Assembly: GCA_029448655.1 (NCBI GenBank)
Contig: JACCLO010000003.1
Location: 5,084,001-5,148,000, forward strand
From: Wolfiporia cocos
Lineage: Eukaryota; Basidiomycota; Agaricomycetes; Polyporales; Phaeolaceae
Length of the DNA: 64,000 nucleotides
Direction of reading: 5' to 3'
The stretch's first letter is position 1; the number at the start of each line of letters is the position of its first letter. Shown piece by piece: positions 29,032 to 40,900 of the stretch. Both the position numbers and the translations under genes were made by a program. The notes under the pieces were generated by a model. The model made no database searches. It was not told the DNA's origin and saw only the letters and a program-made list of their open reading frames with translations.

Positions 29032-31257
29032 ATGGTGTCATACACAATCGTCCAAGGCGCTTTGTACAACACCCACAAGGTGGCTACGGCCTACCGCCCC
29101 GCCATCGGCAAGCACGCGTGGCCCGGAGAGCAGACCTGCTTGATGGACTACCTGCGAGTCGTATTCGGCATCAGAGTTAGGGGGAGTGTAACCTCCTTCA
29201 ACTCAATTCCGGCGCATGTGCGCCCATTCCTGAACGTGAACCATACGGCGTACATCAAGTACTACGGGGAAGATTCGACTAGGAACCACATTTCGTGGTG
29301 GAGGTGGGACAACTACTGTACCGCCATCCCCCTAGCGGACCTCATAGTCTACTACGGTGACGTCCACTGGTACTCACAGGAAGAAGCGTCGCCACGCACG
29401 AGAGCCGCCAGGCTTTTCAACCCGGAAACACCCGCACGCCGAGCAGTCGTCACCCCCGAAGGCAGCGAGACTCCACGGCCGGAGGAACCAGTCAACACGG
29501 AGCCCCTATTTGGGACGCTCCCCGATCTCCTCCCCTCCTATGAAAGGGGAACCCTGGAAATAGTCGCGCAGCCGGAAAGGAGCGAGAACGAATTGACGGG
29601 AAGGCTGCAGCGCACTCTGGAAGTGGCCGCCTCAGACGAAGTTCTGCAGGTGGGAAAAGAAGCTTACAGGGAGGCGCTGTACCAAGCCAAAAATCACCTC
29701 TACAGCAACCTCGCGGCATACAAAAGCCGGGTGGACACGAATTTGGAAATGGTCTGGAATAAGACCAACCAGATTCGGAGTCACAACCAGGTGCTTCAAA
29801 ATAGAATCGAAGCACTAGAGGAAGCAGAGGGTTTGCGGCAACAATTGGATACCCTTTCCGAAAACCGGTTCGTCCGCATAGAAAAAGACATTGCAGTACT
29901 GCAAAAGCGTCCGGCAGTCCCAACCGCGGGACCCAGCGGTGCCCAGGTCACGGCACTAATTAATAGAATCGACCAACTCGAAGCGGAGTTAACCGCTCTA
30001 AAAAACGCACCAGCAGCCGCGACAGCAGCTGCCACAACGGTCAACTTCCAACAGACCAAACCGACGCAGCCGCCCAAATTCTCGGGCCCTAAGGATAGCA
30101 TCTCATCAAAAGAGTGGATCCAAAAAATGGGCATGTACTTCGCAGACGCCAAGGTGACACTCGAGGAGGACAAGGTTCGCCAAGCCCTGCTGCGGCTTAC
30201 GGGCGAGGCCTACCAGTACATGTCACCGGTAGTTGATAAAATTGCCGCCGGACAAGCCTCGGGGCACACCTGGAAAATGTTTGCGGAGGTGTACGGCAAG
30301 AAGACGGATAAGGAAATTGCCGAAAAGGAGATTGAAGGGTACTTCGGAGATGAAGGGAAAAAGAAGCTCCAATCGGACTTCTTTTCTTGGGCACAGAAGC
30401 TCAGGACCCTGGCTCGTCTGGCCGAGACTGACAACAAGACGTTGTTCAGTCACATCAAACGGATCCTCCCGGAAAAGGTGCGAGAGACCCTCGCTACCTT
30501 GGAATCGGTCCCCGGCTTTACAATGCCGACCGACTGGGAGATATACCTCGATATGGCCATTGACCTCTATAAGAGGCAATACCCGGACAAGCTCAAAGGC
30601 AAAATCTTTGAGGAAGAAAAGAGGAAGGAGTCGTCGGGGTCTGGCAAGACCACCGACAAAGCTACGTCGAAGCCTGCCAAGGCTGATGACAAAGGCAAAG
30701 GCAAGGCAAAGGAAACCGGCTCTTACGGGAAGGACTGTCGCAAGCACCCCGGACAACACAAATGGGGTGACTGTCCTGAGAACCCTAAGAACAAGCCGAA
30801 GGAAGCCAAGCCAGCCAGTGGTGGAAGCGGAACGACGAAGCCGACAGGCTCGTCGAGCGGAACGCAACAGTCGGGCCAGAAGAAATTGGACCCGAAGAAA
30901 AAATACAAGGTCCGAGTTGTCAGCACCCAGGAACTGGTGACTGACGACGAAGATGAGTCCCCCCAAGCCACCGTAGGGACCATCCGGACCAACGTTCCGA
31001 ACCAACCAGAGGTGGTTCCTCTGGCCCCCACTACGCGCATCAGCGATGAGGAGAAAAGCGGGAGCCCGGTGCGATCGGCAGAAAGCACCAGCCCCGTCCA
31101 GACCCAGTCGACTGGTTCGACTTCGACTGCGCCTACACCGTTGGGCGACTCCATCAGGACACATCTGCCCTGGCTTCGCAAGCGGATAGCCGACTCCGCA
31201 AACACCCTGGGCATCTACGGAAGCTCTGCCTCGGGTTTTCTCACCGAGCACATGTGA
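29032..31257 (+). CDS. Gag of element B
   Basis: Starts ATG 29032 (MVSYTIVQGALYNTHK), the first in-frame ATG after a stop-free lead. The N-terminal domain contains SWWRWDNYCTAIPLADLIVY, followed by a long coiled-coil region (about residues 190-300), the gag domain (KEWIQKMGMYFADAKVTLEE) and a Lys-rich linker. The nucleic-acid-binding motif is CRKHPGQHKWGDC (C-X2-H-X3-H-X4-C), a variant knuckle unlike the CCHC of element A. Compared with the B fragment at 42739-43574 it lacks a few codons just before EVYGKKTDKEIAEK. It ends TGA 31255-31257, overlapping the pol ATG (TGATG). Confidence 0.9.
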   Translation: MVSYTIVQGALYNTHKVATAYRPAIGKHAWPGEQTCLMDYLRVVFGIRVRGSVTSFNSIPAHVRPFLNVNHTAYIKYYGEDSTRNHISWWRWDNYCTAIPLADLIVYYGDVHWYSQEEASPRTRAARLFNPETPARRAVVTPEGSETPRPEEPVNTEPLFGTLPDLLPSYERGTLEIVAQPERSENELTGRLQRTLEVAASDEVLQVGKEAYREALYQAKNHLYSNLAAYKSRVDTNLEMVWNKTNQIRSHNQVLQNRIEALEEAEGLRQQLDTLSENRFVRIEKDIAVLQKRPAVPTAGPSGAQVTALINRIDQLEAELTALKNAPAAATAAATTVNFQQTKPTQPPKFSGPKDSISSKEWIQKMGMYFADAKVTLEEDKVRQALLRLTGEAYQYMSPVVDKIAAGQASGHTWKMFAEVYGKKTDKEIAEKEIEGYFGDEGKKKLQSDFFSWAQKLRTLARLAETDNKTLFSHIKRILPEKVRETLATLESVPGFTMPTDWEIYLDMAIDLYKRQYPDKLKGKIFEEEKRKESSGSGKTTDKATSKPAKADDKGKGKAKETGSYGKDCRKHPGQHKWGDCPENPKNKPKEAKPASGGSGTTKPTGSSSGTQQSGQKKLDPKKKYKVRVVSTQELVTDDEDESPQATVGTIRTNVPNQPEVVPLAPTTRISDEEKSGSPVRSAESTSPVQTQSTGSTSTAPTPLGDSIRTHLPWLRKRIADSANTLGIYGSSASGFLTEHM

Positions 31258-34200
31258 TGACCTGCCCACTTGTGCTCCCATGTAACTTTAGTCCCGTACC
31301 CGCTGTAAAGAGTGTATTTGAGTCAATGTATCATATTTTTGGCAACGATGCGCGCGACTTCGCTCGATCTTTTCGTGTCGAAGTAACACTCTGGGTATAT
31401 GGGCAAAAAGTGCAGGCTCTGGCTTTAATCGACAGCGGTGCAACCATATCGGTCATATCACAACGATTGGTCGATAAACATAAGCTGGTCACCGACAAAC
31501 TAGCGTTTCCCATTACGGTTACAAACGCAGACGGAACAGAAAACGTCGCCGGCCGCTTAACGCAATCAGTAAAAGCATTCATGCAACATGGCACACACAA
31601 GGAAAAAATAGGTCTGACGGTCATGCACCTAGAACCAGACCTAATCCTTGGCTATGACTGGTTGCGTCTCCACAATCCCACCTTTGATTGGAGGAAAGGA
31701 GAAATGGAATATGCACGCTGTACACATGACCAACCGTACGCCAGAAAAAAGGGTAACCGCCCTTCTGAGGAGGAATCAGTGGAACTCCCAGAAAAGGAAA
31801 TCATCGAAGTAAATTCGATTTGGGACACTCCCGTGGACATATTAGGAGAGGAGGACCCCGAAAATCCTTTGATCGCTTGGGTGGCAACCCTTGACGACGA
31901 GGAAATGAACCTGCTGACACAGTTGGTAGCCGAGGTACTTGACAAAGACCTCGACGAAGCAGACGACCGTGAGGAAAACACACCACCGATTGACATTGAA
32001 AAATGGCGATCGTTAGTGCCCGAACAATACCAAGAGTATGGGCCAACGGTGTTCTCACAAAAGGCGTCAGAGAGGATGCCGGAACGGAAGCCCTGGGACC
32101 ATGCCATAGTGCTTGAACCAGATGCGCAGCTTCCTCCCCCGGTAAAACCATACAAAATGTCTCCCCAAGAGCGTAATAGCTTGGATGAGTGGATAGACAC
32201 CGAACTACGGAAGGGTTACATTCGACCGTCCGAAAGTCCGATGGCATCCCCAGTCTTCTTCGTCCACAAAAAGGACGGAGGACTGCGGATGGTTGTCGAT
32301 TACAGGAGGCTAAACGAAATAACCGTGAAAAATCGTTATCCGATACCTCGGATCGATGACCTAATCGATCAATTGTCCCATGCGACCATCTTCACCAAAA
32401 TAGACCTTAGATGGGGATACAATAACGTCCGCATCAAAGAAGGTGATGAATGGAAGACGGCGTTTATCACACACCGTGGACTATACGAGGCAACGGTAAT
32501 GTATTTCGGTTTCTGCAATGCCCCCGCAACGTTCCAAGCGATGATGAATTCAATCCTCGCACCGTTCATTCGTACCGGCAAGGTGGTTGTCTACCTAGAC
32601 GACATCTTGATCTTCGGGAATGATATGGAGGAACATCGGCGACTTACCAAAGGGGTTCTCCAAACCCTGAAGGACTCGGACTTGTATGCGAAGCCCGAAA
32701 AGTGCTTTTTCGAACAGTCTTCCATCGAATACCTAGGAATGATCATTTCCGACGGTAACATCATGATGGATCCGAAGAAGTACGCCGGAGTTCAGGACTG
32801 GCCTAGACCTAATAAGGTCAAAGAGGTTCAAGCTTTCCTTGGATTCGCCAATTTCTACAGGCGATTCATAGAAGGTTTCTCAAAAATAGCCAAACCACTC
32901 ACCATGCTGACCAAAAAGTCAGAAGCTTGGCATTGGGACGCCGAGCAGGAAAATGCCTTCCAAACCCTAAAGGAAGCATTTACCAAAGCGCCCGTGCTTC
33001 GAATTCCGTCGCACGATCAGCCTTTCCGCGTAGAAACAGATGCGTCAGACTTCGCTACCGGAGCAGTACTATCTCAGTTAGATCCTACGGATAAAAAATT
33101 CCACCCCGTGGCGTACTATAGCAAATCGCTAAGTGCCCCGGAAAGGAACTACGAGATCTACGACAAGGAAATGTTGGCTGTCATCAGGGCTCTAGAGGAG
33201 TGGCGACACTACCTAGAGGGACATCCTGAAAAATTCGAGATATGGTCGGATCATCTAAACCTGACCTATTTCAAAACGGCGCAAAAACTGACGAGACGAC
33301 AAGCCCGTTGGGCACTGTACCTCTCACGCTTCAACTTCCAAATGAAGCACAAACCTGGCAAAACAATGCTAACCACGGATCCTCTGTCCAGGCGGCCAGA
33401 CCATGAGGAGGGGGTGGATCTCGATAATCGCGATCAGGTTCTTCTGAAACCTGAGTGGTTCGAGCAAGAGTACATGGCAATGGCTCTTGATACCTCCCAT
33501 GCTGCCCCACAATCAGAAGACGAATCGATACTCCGAGAGATTCGCAAAGCGTTGCTAGACGACAAGGTCACAAAAGACTACAAGGAGCTGCTCTCGTCCG
33601 GCCCTCGTGAATTCAAAAGACCTATCAGAATGGAACTACGAAGGAGGGTTACTCCTCCGAAGAGGCAAAGTCTACGTTCCAGCTACACCAGCGGATATCA
33701 GACGGCAAGTGGTCGAGTATCATCACGATCACAAGTCAGCTGGGCATTTCGGACGCTACAAAACGTACGAATTGCTAAGCCGCAACTATTGGTGGCCCGG
33801 AATGTTCGTTTACGTCAAAAAATACGTAGACGGATGTGACACATGCCAATGTATGAAGAACCACCCGCAGAGGCCGTACGGCCCCCTGCAACCCTTACCG
33901 GTGCCGTCAGGCCCGTGGGAAGTGGTGACAATAGACCTGATTACTCAGCTACCCCCATTGGGAATGCATGACGCAATCATGGTCGTAGTGGATCGGTTGA
34001 CCAAAAGAGCAAGGTTCTTCCCAATAGAAAACACCTTCTCAACGAAAGACCTAGCTACGATACTCTATCAAAAGGTGTATCCCTTACATGGGTTGCCGAA
34101 ACAGATAGTATCGGACAGAGGAACACAATTCGCCTCAAAACTATTTGGTTAATGGTGCACCCTGCTAGGAATTCAAAGGTCGATGACTACTGCGTACCAT

Positions 34201-35681
34201 CCGCAGGCAGACGGACAAACTGAACGAGTGAACCAAATACTCGAACAGTATCTACGGTGCTACATCAACACGTACCAAAAAGATAACTGGTCGGAGTTCC
34301 TGCCAACAGCGAAATTTGCGTACAATAATGCAGCCAGCGAAACTACCAAGGAATCTCCGAACCTGGTAGAATTAGGTCGTCACCCTATTGCAGGACCAAG
34401 CAGTTTCGAACCAAGTCGAAACAAAGACTTAGTAGAAATTGCGAACACGCGGTTCTCTGCACAAGAGAAAGCTAAGGCAGCAATGAAAATTGCAGCCGAA
34501 AGATGGTCCTGGTACTATGACCAAAAAAAGCAAGTTGTTCCCTTCAAAGTGGGCGACAAAGTACTCGTGGACGTGCGGAGTTGGCAAGACACCGAAAGGA
34601 GTCTAGCCCCTCGCAACATCGGCCCATTCCGAATCACGGAAAAATTGGGACCGGTAACGTTCAAGGTGTACATGGATGCACAATATAGGGCTTACCACCC
34701 TGTGTTCCATGCTTCGAAACTGGTCATGTACAAGGAATCAACCATCGAAGGTCAGAAAAGTCACCCTCCTGCGGCTGACAAGCCAACGGAAATGGAAGAC
34801 CCGGAAAAATGGGAAGTGGAAGCCATTCTCGACCATCGTAACCGACGCGGCCGGTGGGAATACCTTATCCATTGGAAAGGCACTGGACCTGCGGAAGACA
34901 CATGGGAAATCGAGGAACATTTGGCCAACGCTAAGGAGATTCTGGACGAGTACAAGGCAAAATATTCAGCCCTTAGTACCGACCCAAATCAACCCCTTCG
35001 CCGATCAACTAGACTCGGCGGAACACGGCAGACTGTAGCCGTCTTCGACCCTGACTCGCCAGATTGGGACTCAGACACGTGTGTCTGGCCCGATGATTGG
35101 CCCCAATATCAAGACAATGTCGACCCTACACAACCGAAAGTGTACTACAAGCGCGACCCCTTTACAGGGCAATGGGTACATTCCGACGTTGAATTCAACG
35201 AAGACTTGGAAATCGAAGTAGGAGTCAATGGCCAACTACCGACCAGGGGAACAACCGATGCGATCGGCTATGATCTATATGCCGCGCAGGATATCCTAAT
35301 TAATTCATGGAAATCCGCCTCGGTCCCCACAGATATTCGTATCAAAGTTCCTTATGGACATACGGTCGGATAGCGCCAAGGTCTGGACTTGCAAAAAAGG
35401 GCATCGATGTCCTCGCAGGTGTAATAGACCATGACTACCGCGGAGAAGTCTTTGTCATGTTGATGAACCTCACTGGAGACCCGTACCAAGTAAAGAAAGG
35501 CGACCAAATTGCTCAGCTAATCTGCGAAGTAGCGATCACACCCGAAATACAGGAATCCATGACCAAGGAGAAGTTCGAGAAAGAAATTCGACCTCACCTA
35601 CATGGAAGTGGACCCTACAACGAGCAGTTCAACAAGCCAACCAAGCGCGGTACACAAGGTTTTGGATCGACAGGACGATAA
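31257..35681 (+). pseudogene. Pol of element B: protease, RT, RNase H, integrase, chromodomain, dUTPase (disrupted)
   Basis: The ATG at 31257 overlaps the gag stop. Domains in order: protease ALIDSGATISVIS; RT with MVVDYRRLN and VYLDDILIF; RNase H (VETDASDFATGAVLSQ); integrase with HHCC zinc segment (HHDHKSAGHFGRY, CDTCQCMKNH) and D-D-E residues (VTIDLITQLP, VSDRGTQF, E in TERVNQ); chromodomain (WEVEAILDHR, YLIHWKGTGPAEDTWE); then a trimeric-type dUTPase ([51 protein letters not shown]). Lesions: a frameshift near 33600-33625, an in-frame TAA at 34150-34152 inside integrase, and a frameshift near 35345-35350 inside the dUTPase. All domains remain readable across frames. Confidence 0.92.
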
Positions 35682-35758
35682 AAGTGGAAAAATCGTAAAG
35701 ACTAACCCTTCGATGGGCTCTAGCACAACTTCTACTCTCAACGGGGTCGTTGAAATCT

Positions 35759-35771
35759 AAAGGGGGGGTAA
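35759..35771 (+). promoter_or_regulatory. Polypurine tract of element B
   Basis: AAAGGGGGGGTAA immediately before the 3' LTR. Confidence 0.8.
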
Positions 35772-36390
35772 TGTCACAAGAATTCTCCTAGTCTCCCTAT
35801 ATTTCTTACTATTTTTCCGGCAATTCTACGAATTATCTACGACTTTCTAGACCAATAACTAGCTTATCTGGTTCATAAGTTAACGGTTACATACGTGCTG
35901 AATGATGGCCGCGTTATCTCCCGTAACGACGGTCTTATCTTATCACTAGTAGTTACCATCAGTCACATGTCTAGTTCCAGCCAATCGGACATTCCGTCCG
36001 GAAGCAGTCAGCGTATAAACGTCAGCGGACCGGGCTTTGGTCACGCCCCGTCTTTGTAATGACAAGAGCGCAAAACGCCATTCGTGCGGCCTACGCCGCC
36101 TTTCTATATCCCGGTTTTGATCGGTATATGTATTTATCGTATATTACTAAGTACTTAGGTACCTGGGGACTTGTACATACGAATACGGACACTAGTATTA
36201 TCTAATAAGACTGTTAGGGGTCTTATTTATCATGTATATATACTGGACTTGCTGAGCGCTATTGCCTCAGTTCTATTCATTGCATTCATACTACGAGTTA
36301 ACCACTCAACGTATCCTGCTTAACACCTGCTTATCCCTTGCCTAACCAGCAAATACCAAGAACATATCAAGTAAGTGTTATCTTGTGTTA
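35772..36390 (+). repeat. 3' LTR of element B
   Basis: 619 bp with the same ends as the 5' copy but a dozen or more base differences (e.g. CTAGTCTCCC against CTAGTTTCCC near the start). It joins directly to gag codons of element C at 36391 with no matching target duplication. Confidence 0.92.
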
Positions 36391-37975
36391 CGCCGCCGTA
36401 CAACGAAGTGCGGCAATCTCCCACGACAAGGTGAACACCCTCGGACGGATGGTGTACGCCCGCCTGGAGCGCATCCATGGCAGAATCGACTCCCTGGCTG
36501 GGCAATCCAGGGCAATCGAACAGATGGCCCAAGACGAGCTACGCGAAGCGGTCAATTCGGTCCGCAACGAAGTTCTGTCCACTTTGGTGGACCTTGGCAA
36601 GGAACTCCGGCAGGAGTACACCGCCACGTTCTCCGCAATGGAGAAAGAACTCCGGAAAGACTACCGGTGTTGGCTCGACGACCTCGAGGATGCGTTCGCC
36701 GAGCGCATGGAGAAAGTTGAGGAAGAACTTCGGAGGAGTCGCAAGAATCCCTCCGTTCCCAACCCTCCCGGTGTCCGCACGCCCCCGGAAGAACCCGCAC
36801 CGGCCCCCAACACTGCTCGAACCCGTGCAGCCGAGGCTCCTGCCGCCGCACAAGCCGCAGCTGCCGCTGCAGCAGCCGTCGCCCCGCAGATTCCAGGTCT
36901 GCCTCAAAACCTGAAAATTCCCCCTCCCCCCGAATTCTCTGGGTCATCTGGAAAGGTGACTGCATAGGAATGGGTGGAGAAGATGGGCCTGTACTTCGGT
37001 ATGCTCAGGGTCTACGACGACCATGACCGTATCACCACGGCCCTCTTCCGCGTCACGGGGGACGCATACAAATTTTTCTCGCCTCTCATCAAGAAGGCAG
37101 GAAATGGTGAACCTCTCGGCACCTGGGAGGACTTCACCAAGTCAGTCATGGTGCAATATGGGAAGATGACGGATAAGGAGATCGCGAAAAAGGAAATTCG
37201 CGGCTACTACGGTACCAAGGGCAAGGAACTGGCAGAATCGAACTACTTCAATTACTGCGAACGGTTCCGAACCCTTGGCCGTCTCTCCGAAACCGCCAAC
37301 GAGACTCTGGTGTGGGAATTCACCGAGACTCTCCCCGAAAAGGTCAAGGACACCTTAAACGTCCTCGGAAAGACCCCGTTCTTCAAGGCCCCGACCGACA
37401 TTGAGCCCCTCATCGATTTCGCTCTGGAAATGTACCAAACGTCATATCCGGACAAAATTAAGGGTTCAATCTTCGAAAAAGCCGGCAAGAAGGACTCGGC
37501 CCCTGCCGAAAAGAAGGAGACATCCTCCGCTTCTGCGAAGAAGTCGGAGAAAAAGAAGGATAAGGGAAAGGCGCCCGCCAAAGCCCCCGCCGACACCGCC
37601 AACGCCGTCTGCACATACTGCAAGCAGACAGGACACTATTTCAACAAGTGCCCTAAACTTGCTGCGGACAAGGCTGCGGGAACGTTCGTGCCTGCCGCTC
37701 AGTGGGCCGAACAACAAAGGGCAAAGGATGCAGCTGCCGCGTCTGGAAAGACCACGGCTGCTCCTTCGGGTAGTGGAAAGGGACAGGCTTCTGGCAAGAA
37801 GCCGTACTCGGTGCCCCCCGCGGATGGCAAGACGTATTGTGCCCGATACATCTGGGAAGAAGTCACGGCTGACTCAAGCTCAGCAGGACCCTCGGCCCCC
37901 GCCACCACCGTCGCCAATGTCGGGACCCTTTCAGTTCCCCTCGCCCCAACCACACGTCTTGAAGACGTTCTGTGA
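36391..37975 (+). pseudogene. Gag of element C, 5' truncated with one stop codon
   Basis: Nearly the same protein as Gag of A from AVQRSAAI onward: coiled-coil region, Ala-rich linker, gag domain (EWVEKMGLYFGMLRVYDD) and zinc knuckle CTYCKQTGHYFNKC. A TAG at 36965-36967 replaces the CAG of element A (a C-to-T change) just before EWVEK. It ends TGA 37973-37975. Confidence 0.9.
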
Positions 37976-40900
37976 AGAACACACCAGCCCCGCAGCGGCT
38001 GGGAGTGTACAGCGCCCCGAAGAAGCGCACCTCTACGAAGAGGCTTCACAGAGACCCCTTATCTTGTGGGAAGATAAGGCGGTCGTACGTCACCCGGTAT
38101 CCCATCTCGGTATATTCGGTAACTCGGCAATGGACTTTGCCCGGAGGACAAGGACACTAGCTACACGTGCCCCTCCTGTACAATACTTTCATCCTGACCC
38201 ACTCGCGTTAAAATTTTTCACTTTGTATAATGTACATGGAAACGATTCTCGAGACGACAATAAATCGTTCTCTATCGAAGTGGAACTGTGGGTATACGGA
38301 AAGAAAGTAAACGCCATGGCATTAATCGACACCGGTGCATCAATAAGCGTCATAGATAAGAAACTCGTACACGAGGAGAAGTTAGTCACTCAGAAACTAC
38401 CTTCCCCCCTCGAGATTCGCAACGCCGACGGTACCTCTAATACCGCCGGTAATATCAATATGGCAGTAAAAGCTTATATGGTGCACGAGGAACACAAGTC
38501 CACCGAATTCTTGTACGTAATGGACGTACAGAATGCGGATGTGATCCTCGGATATGACTGGTTCCTGAAACACAACCCGGACTTCAACTGGCCGGAAGGA
38601 ACCTTCACATATCGGTGCACGGAAAAATGCAAACATGGCAAACAGGTTTCGATTTCTGAGGAAGAAGACAAAATCGAACCCCGCAACATCTATCAGATCA
38701 TCAACGACTTTCCAATAGATTTTCTCGGCTTAGAGGAGCCTGAGAATCCCTTTGTCGCTTGGGTGAACACCCTTGACGAAGGAACGGAACTCCTTATCGA
38801 CGCCATTCAGTCGATAACGGAGAAGTCGGATGATGAATTCCTGACAGATGCGGATCTCCAGAAATGGAAATCCTTGGTTCCGGAGGAATACCAGGAGTTT
38901 GGTCCCACGGTATTTTCTCAATGCGCATCCGAAAGGATGCCCGAGCGGAAACCATACGACCACGCCATCGACTTCCCCGATGACGTGGTACTACCGCCCC
39001 CGAGTAAGGCATACAAGATGTCTCCTCAGGAGGCGAACTCGCTAGATCAGTGAATTCAAGAATAGTTACGGAAGGGCTACATCCGACACTCGAAATCCCC
39101 GATCGCGAGTCCGGTCTTCTTCGTCCCTAAAAAAGACGGCGGAGCCCGAATGGTAGTCGATTACCGAAAGGTGAACGACTTGACCATTAAAAACAGGTAC
39201 CCTCTCCCACGCATAGACGAGCTAATCGATAAGCTTAGCCAGGCTTTGATATTTACGAAGCTCGACTTGCGTTGGGGTTACAACAATGTAAGAATCAAGG
39301 AGGGAGATGAATGGAAGACCGCATTCATTACGCCTAACGGCCTTTACGAAGCTGTAGTCATGTACTTCGGTTTTTGTAATGCACCCAGCACGTTCCAACA
39401 CATGATGAACGATATCCTAGGTGACCTTATCAGAGAAGGAAAGGTCATTGTCTACCTAGACGACATCCTTGTGTTTGGAAACAACCTGTTGGAACACCGT
39501 CGTATCGTCAAGCGAGTATTACAAATCTTGCAAGACAACGACTTGTTTGCGAAGCCTGAAAAGTGCTTCTTCAAACAAAGCAGTATTGAATACCTGGGAA
39601 TGATCATTTCCAAAGGAAAAGTCGAAATGGACCCTAAGAAGGTAGCCGGCGTAATGGACTGGCCTACACCTGCCAAGGTGAAGGACGTCCAGGCCTTTGT
39701 TGGCTTCGCCAACTACTACCGTCGGTTCATTAAGGACTTCTCCAAAGTGGTTAAGCCGTTAACCGAACTGTCCAAGAAAAACACGCAGTGGAACTGGGGA
39801 TCCGAACAAGCGGAAGCCTTCCAAACTCTCAAGGGAGCTTTCACATTGGCTCCAATACTCCGGATCCCAGATCAGGAGTCCCCGTTCCGCGTGGAAGCGG
39901 ATTCTTCCGATTACGCAACTGGTGCAGTGCTATCACAATACTCTTCAGAGGATAAGCTCTGGCACCCGGTAGCCTTGTACTCGAAATCTCTATCAGCACC
40001 CGAAAGGAACTATGAGATTCACGATAAGGAGTTGCTCGCAATCATCCGCGCTCTAGAGGAATGGAGACATTACCTCGAAGGACATCCGCACAAATTTGAA
40101 GTATGGTCGGATCATCTCAATCTGATATATTTCAAATCGGCACAACGGCTAACCCGGAGACAGGCACGTTGGAGTCTTTACCTGACAAGGTTCAACTTCT
40201 CCATGTGCCACAAACCCGGTAAAACAATGCTTACTGGCTGATCCTCTGTCACTGGAGGCCAGACCATGAAGAGGGGGTGGAACTCGATAATCGCGATCAA
40301 ATTTTGCTGAAACCGGAATACTTTACGGTTAGGGCGCTAGAAGCGTCACAGCAGGAGATACAATCAGGCGACGAGGACCTTCTCAGACAAATCCGACAAG
40401 CCCTCATGGACGATCAGATTACCAAGGATTACCAGGAACTACTGAAAAGTGGTTCCAAGGAATTCGGTAAAGATCTCCAGGAATGGAACATGGAGGCCGG
40501 ATTACTCCTCAGACGAGGAAAAGTGTACGTTCCAAAAGAGCCTAAGGAATTGCGCACGAAGATTCTGGAGTTACATCATGACCATGTAACAGCCGGACAC
40601 TTCGGACGATGGAAGACTTATGAACTTCTATCGTGTAATTACTGGTGGCCTGGAATGACCACGATGGTCAAGCAATACGTGGAAGGTTGTGACACATGCC
40701 AACGCATGAAGAACCACAACCAGACCCCGTATGGACCCCTGCAACCGCTCCCAGTTCCGGAAGCGCCATGGGACACAGTCACAATTGACCTTATCGTCCA
40801 CCTACCACCCAGCGGCGAGTTGAAACAATTCAATGCTATCATGGTAATAGTGGACCGGCTTACCAAGCAAGCACATTTCATTCCCACATCAGACAAAATA

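Larger units (their letters stand above)
26746..36390 (+). mobile_element. Ty3/gypsy element B with ORF1, gag, pol-chromodomain-dUTPase
   Basis: Complete in layout: 5' LTR (26746-27364), leader, ORF1 (28064-28879), gag (29032-31257), pol (31257-35681 through several lesions), purine tract, 3' LTR (35772-36390). The LTRs are both 619 bp but differ at a dozen or more positions. The flanks do not match (AATCC on the left, CGCCG on the right), and the right flank is the gag of element C. The copy is therefore probably a product of recombination between two B insertions and is not a single simple insertion. It cannot make a full Pol because of two frameshifts and one stop codon. Confidence 0.9.

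Noticed and set aside
26746..36390. Element B as an intact autonomous retrotransposon
   Set aside because: Two frameshifts, an in-frame stop in integrase, diverged LTRs and unmatched flanks.
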